Part shown: one piece after another, positions 62,102 through 64,000 of the stretch
How the letters are laid out: each line of letters begins with the position of its first letter
How positions within the stretch are numbered: position 1 is the stretch's first letter
Assembly: GCF_003428335.1 (NCBI RefSeq)
Contig: NZ_CP031704.1
Location: forward strand, 558,001 to 622,000
Origin: Solimonas sp. K1W22B-7
Lineage (GTDB): Bacteria > Pseudomonadota > Gammaproteobacteria > Nevskiales > Nevskiaceae
Length of the DNA stretch: 64,000 nt
Reading direction: 5' to 3'
Notes under the pieces: model-generated
What the model was told of the DNA's origin: nothing
The model's input: the letters and a program-made list of their open reading frames with translations, nothing else
Database searches by the model: none
Translations under genes and position numbers: made by a program

Positions 62102-62566
62102 ATGAACATCTGGGTAGACGCCGACGCCTGTCCCAAGGTCATCAAAGAGATCCTCTTTCGTGCAGCCCTGCGCAAGCAGCTGGACCTGGTGCTGGTGGCC
62201 AACCAGCCGCTGGCGGTGCCCAGCCAGCCCGGCGTGCGCTCGGTGACGGTGCCGCATGGCTTCGACGTGGCCGACAAGGCGATCGTCGAATGGCTGCAGC
62301 CCGGCGACCTGGTGATCACCGCCGACATCCCGCTGGCGGCCAACGCGGTGGAGAAGGGCGCGCAGGCGATCAATCCGCGCGGCGAGCTGTACACCCGCGA
62401 GAACGTGCGCCAGGCGCTGAGCGTGCGCAACTTCATGGACGAGCTGCGCGGCTCGGGCGTGCAGACCGGCGGACCGCCGGCGCTGGGACTGCGTGACCGG
62501 CAGGCGTTTGCGGCGCAGCTGGATCGACTGCTGGCGAGGGTGCCGGCGCGGAAGATCGGCGCGTGA
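62102..62566 (+). CDS. yaiI: YaiI/YqxD family (DUF188) protein
   Basis: 154 residues beginning [20 protein letters not shown] with the PIN-like acidic residues [45 protein letters not shown] and [11 protein letters not shown] are family hallmarks. The fold is PIN-like, and nuclease activity has been suggested but not shown widely. It starts right behind the cold-shock terminator. Confidence 0.95.
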   Translation: MNIWVDADACPKVIKEILFRAALRKQLDLVLVANQPLAVPSQPGVRSVTVPHGFDVADKAIVEWLQPGDLVITADIPLAANAVEKGAQAINPRGELYTRENVRQALSVRNFMDELRGSGVQTGGPPALGLRDRQAFAAQLDRLLARVPARKIGA

Positions 62567-62867
62567 AGCTGCTCGCTCTGCTCCTGCTGCTGCCCGCGAA
62601 AAATACGGAGTTCCGTTAGGTCATTACCTCTGCCTGCGATAAGATATTCGTCAGGAGGATTGCGTCCGGATTTCGCTGTTGTCTCCGCCAGTCATGTAGC
62701 CCGGCCTCGCGTAGCGAAGCTGGGCTTTTTATTGAGAGAGCCACCACTGAACCGTTCATCCCGAGTGCCGCGTAGCGGCGTATCGAGGGACGCACAAAGC
62801 CGGGGTGCCGGCGATTACGCCGGTCAGGAGCCGCGGGTCTTTGGTGGTTTATTTCGCCCAAGGGCGA

Positions 62868-62903
62868 GTTACTTCTCTTTGTTATACGACAAAGAGAAGT
62901 AAC
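62868..62903. repeat. 36-base hairpin in the structured region
   Basis: GTTACTTCTCTTTGT, loop TATACG, ACAAAGAGAAGTAAC: perfect 15-base arms, AT-rich compared with the surroundings. Confidence 0.9.
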
Positions 62904-62945
62904 CAAGAGAAAACGTACCCTTGTATCGGCGCCCCGCTCACGCGG

Positions 62946-63066
62946 GGTGCCCCGCACAGTGGTCGGTCGCTGAGGGGTCGGACACACAGGCCATCCATGG
63001 CCTGTGTGTCCTCGGCCGGACGTCCTGTCCGGCTCGACCCCTGCGCCCGACCCCTGTGCGGGCGCC
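62946..63066. repeat. nested inverted repeats (possible structured RNA or mobile palindromic unit)
   Basis: Outer arms GGTGCCCCGCACAG (62946-62959) with CTGTGCGGGCGCC (63054-63066); next AGGGGTCGG (about 62973-62981) with CCGACCCCT (about 63047-63055); innermost palindrome 62981-63010 and CCGGACGTCCTGTCCGG near 63016-63032. Confidence 0.6.
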
Positions 63067-63171
63067 GCTACGAGGGAACCCGGAACATCAAAAGCATTCG
63101 CTCGTGCTCATCAAGACTGGGGCTACTTCTCTGGTGTAGGGTTCAAACCTTCGGACCAAGGAAACACAGCC

Positions 63172-64000
63172 ATGAAACAGGTCTACATCACCGGCCACGG
63201 TGGCCCGGAGAAGCTGCAGGTTCGTGAGTCGCCGGACCCCACGCCTGGTCCCGATGAACTGCGTGTGCGCGTACGCGCCACCGGCATCAACTTCGCCGAC
63301 ATCATGGCGCGCCAGGGGCTTTATCCGGATGCGCCGAAGACGCCCTGCGTGGTCGGCTACGAGGTCTCCGGCAGGGTCGATGCGGTGGGCTCCGGCGTCG
63401 AGGCTTCCTGGGTCGGCAAGGATGTGTTTGGCATGACGCGCTTCGGCGGCTACTCCGATACGGTGGTGGTGCCGCTGCGGCAGATGTTCGACAAGCCCGC
63501 GAGCCTCAGCTACGAGCAGGCGGCGGCGATTCCGGTGAACTACCTGACGGCCTGGCAGCTGCTGGTGGCGGCGGGTTCGCTGTCGGCGGACGAGACAGTG
63601 CTGATCCACAACGCCGGCGGCGGGGTGGGGCTGGCGGCGATCGACGTCGCGCGGCATATCGGTGCGACGATCTACGGCACGGCCAGCAAGGGCAAGCACG
63701 AGTTCCTCAAGAGCCGCGGCCTGCACCAGGCGATCGACTACCGCACGCAGGACTGGCCCAAGGAACTGCACCGGCTCACCGAAGGGCGCGGCGTGGAACT
63801 GATCACCGATCCCATCGGCGGCACCCATTGGAAGAAGAGCTACAAGGCCCTGCGCCACAGCGGCCGCCTGGGCATGTTCGGCATTTCGGTGGCCACCGAG
63901 TCGGGGTTGTTCGGGCCACTGAAGTTGCTCAAGGCGGTGGGCGGCATGCCGCTGTTCAATCCGGTGAGCCTGATGAACGACAACCGCGGCGTGTTCGGCG
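63172..64000 (+). CDS. zinc-independent quinone oxidoreductase-like MDR protein (C-terminus outside window)
   Basis: The first 276 codons are visible; the gene runs off the right edge. Medium-chain dehydrogenase/reductase fold: PTPGPDELRVRVRATGINFA, VVGYEVSGRVDAVGSGVE, then the NADPH-binding Rossmann motif HNAGGGVGLAAIDVAR with the AxxGGxG pattern, and TDPIGGTHWKKSYKALRHSG. The Cys/His zinc ligands of alcohol dehydrogenases are absent. It resembles the VAT-1/quinone reductase branch; substrate unknown. AAGGAAA lies ahead of the ATG. Confidence 0.92.
   Translation, partial: MKQVYITGHGGPEKLQVRESPDPTPGPDELRVRVRATGINFADIMARQGLYPDAPKTPCVVGYEVSGRVDAVGSGVEASWVGKDVFGMTRFGGYSDTVVVPLRQMFDKPASLSYEQAAAIPVNYLTAWQLLVAAGSLSADETVLIHNAGGGVGLAAIDVARHIGATIYGTASKGKHEFLKSRGLHQAIDYRTQDWPKELHRLTEGRGVELITDPIGGTHWKKSYKALRHSGRLGMFGISVATESGLFGPLKLLKAVGGMPLFNPVSLMNDNRGVFG

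Larger units (their letters stand above)
62567..63171. other. 605-base gene-free region rich in inverted repeats
   Basis: No convincing gene. Contains a hairpin of 15-base arms GTTACTTCTCTTTGT / ACAAAGAGAAGTAAC (62868-62903), a near-perfect 30-base palindrome GACACACAGGCCAT-CC-ATGG... (62981-63010), CCGGACGTCCTGTCCGG, and two longer-range pairings that nest around the palindrome. A minor direct motif CCGCGTAGCGGCG occurs at about 62770. See findings. Confidence 0.7.

Noticed and set aside
62660-63227. Short open frames in the structured region before the MDR gene
   Set aside because: No ribosome sites, odd composition, and they cross the inverted repeats; none resembles a known protein.

Overview
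The window is high-GC DNA from one bacterial chromosome, most likely a gammaproteobacterium of the Nevskiales/Solimonadaceae type. That placement is inferred from gene order: gmk-rpoZ-spoT-ridA-recG, comF facing bioB, and a Pseudomonas-like caa3 oxidase locus running from DUF2244 to ctaB. It also rests on REP-like palindromes of Pseudomonas style and many 4-base start/stop overlaps. No rRNA, CRISPR array, prophage or plasmid origin was seen. The only intact mobile element is one IS630-family insertion.

Layout. 1-8366 (minus): a tightly coupled operon of an ExbB-like channel, two ExbD-like proteins, a TonB/AgmX-like protein (cut by the window edge), two TPR lipoproteins, a TPR-like exported protein and two small exported proteins. 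It looks like a dedicated proton-driven envelope machine. 8783-9265: HU, tRNA-Val, tRNA-Asp. 9422-11876: acyl-CoA dehydrogenase, glutamine cyclotransferase and a lysine/alanine-rich histone H1-like protein. 12065-18844: yicC, gmk, rpoZ, spoT, ridA, recG (RNA/GTP/ppGpp and replication-repair housekeeping). 18986-23615: MerR-type regulator facing ubiA, an esterase lipoprotein, a VOC protein and dbpA. 23799-31530: comF facing a biotin operon, bioB-[CHASE2 cyclase, SH3 protein, M48 protease]-bioF-bioC-bioD, in which a signalling/protease module sits inside the biotin genes. 31539-42423: DUF945 protein, then the cytochrome c oxidase structural and assembly genes, including heme A synthesis (ctaA, ctaB).

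42649-51854: cold-shock gene, secreted esterase, SET-domain methyltransferase, small outer-membrane barrel, subtilase, flavodoxin-like protein, mutarotase, hydrolase, MFS transporter and a conserved unknown. 51886-52985: the IS630 element, inserted at a TA inside a REP palindrome; the empty site can be rebuilt exactly. 53057-62566: mostly small exported, redox and stress genes (CAP protein, dienelactone hydrolase, DUF1993, glycine-zipper protein, slyX, msrA, flavin reductase, two EF-hand proteins, fatty acid hydroxylase, arfB, second cold-shock gene, yaiI). 62567-63171: a 600-base gene-free stretch dense in nested inverted repeats, followed by a quinone-oxidoreductase-like gene cut by the window end.

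The most interesting points are the ExbB/ExbD/TPR machine, the cyclase-protease module in the biotin operon, a SpoT that keeps its hydrolase motif but carries the RelA-type EFDD motif, a Sco-like protein without the expected copper-ligand His, and several intergenic repeat families with strong secondary structure.
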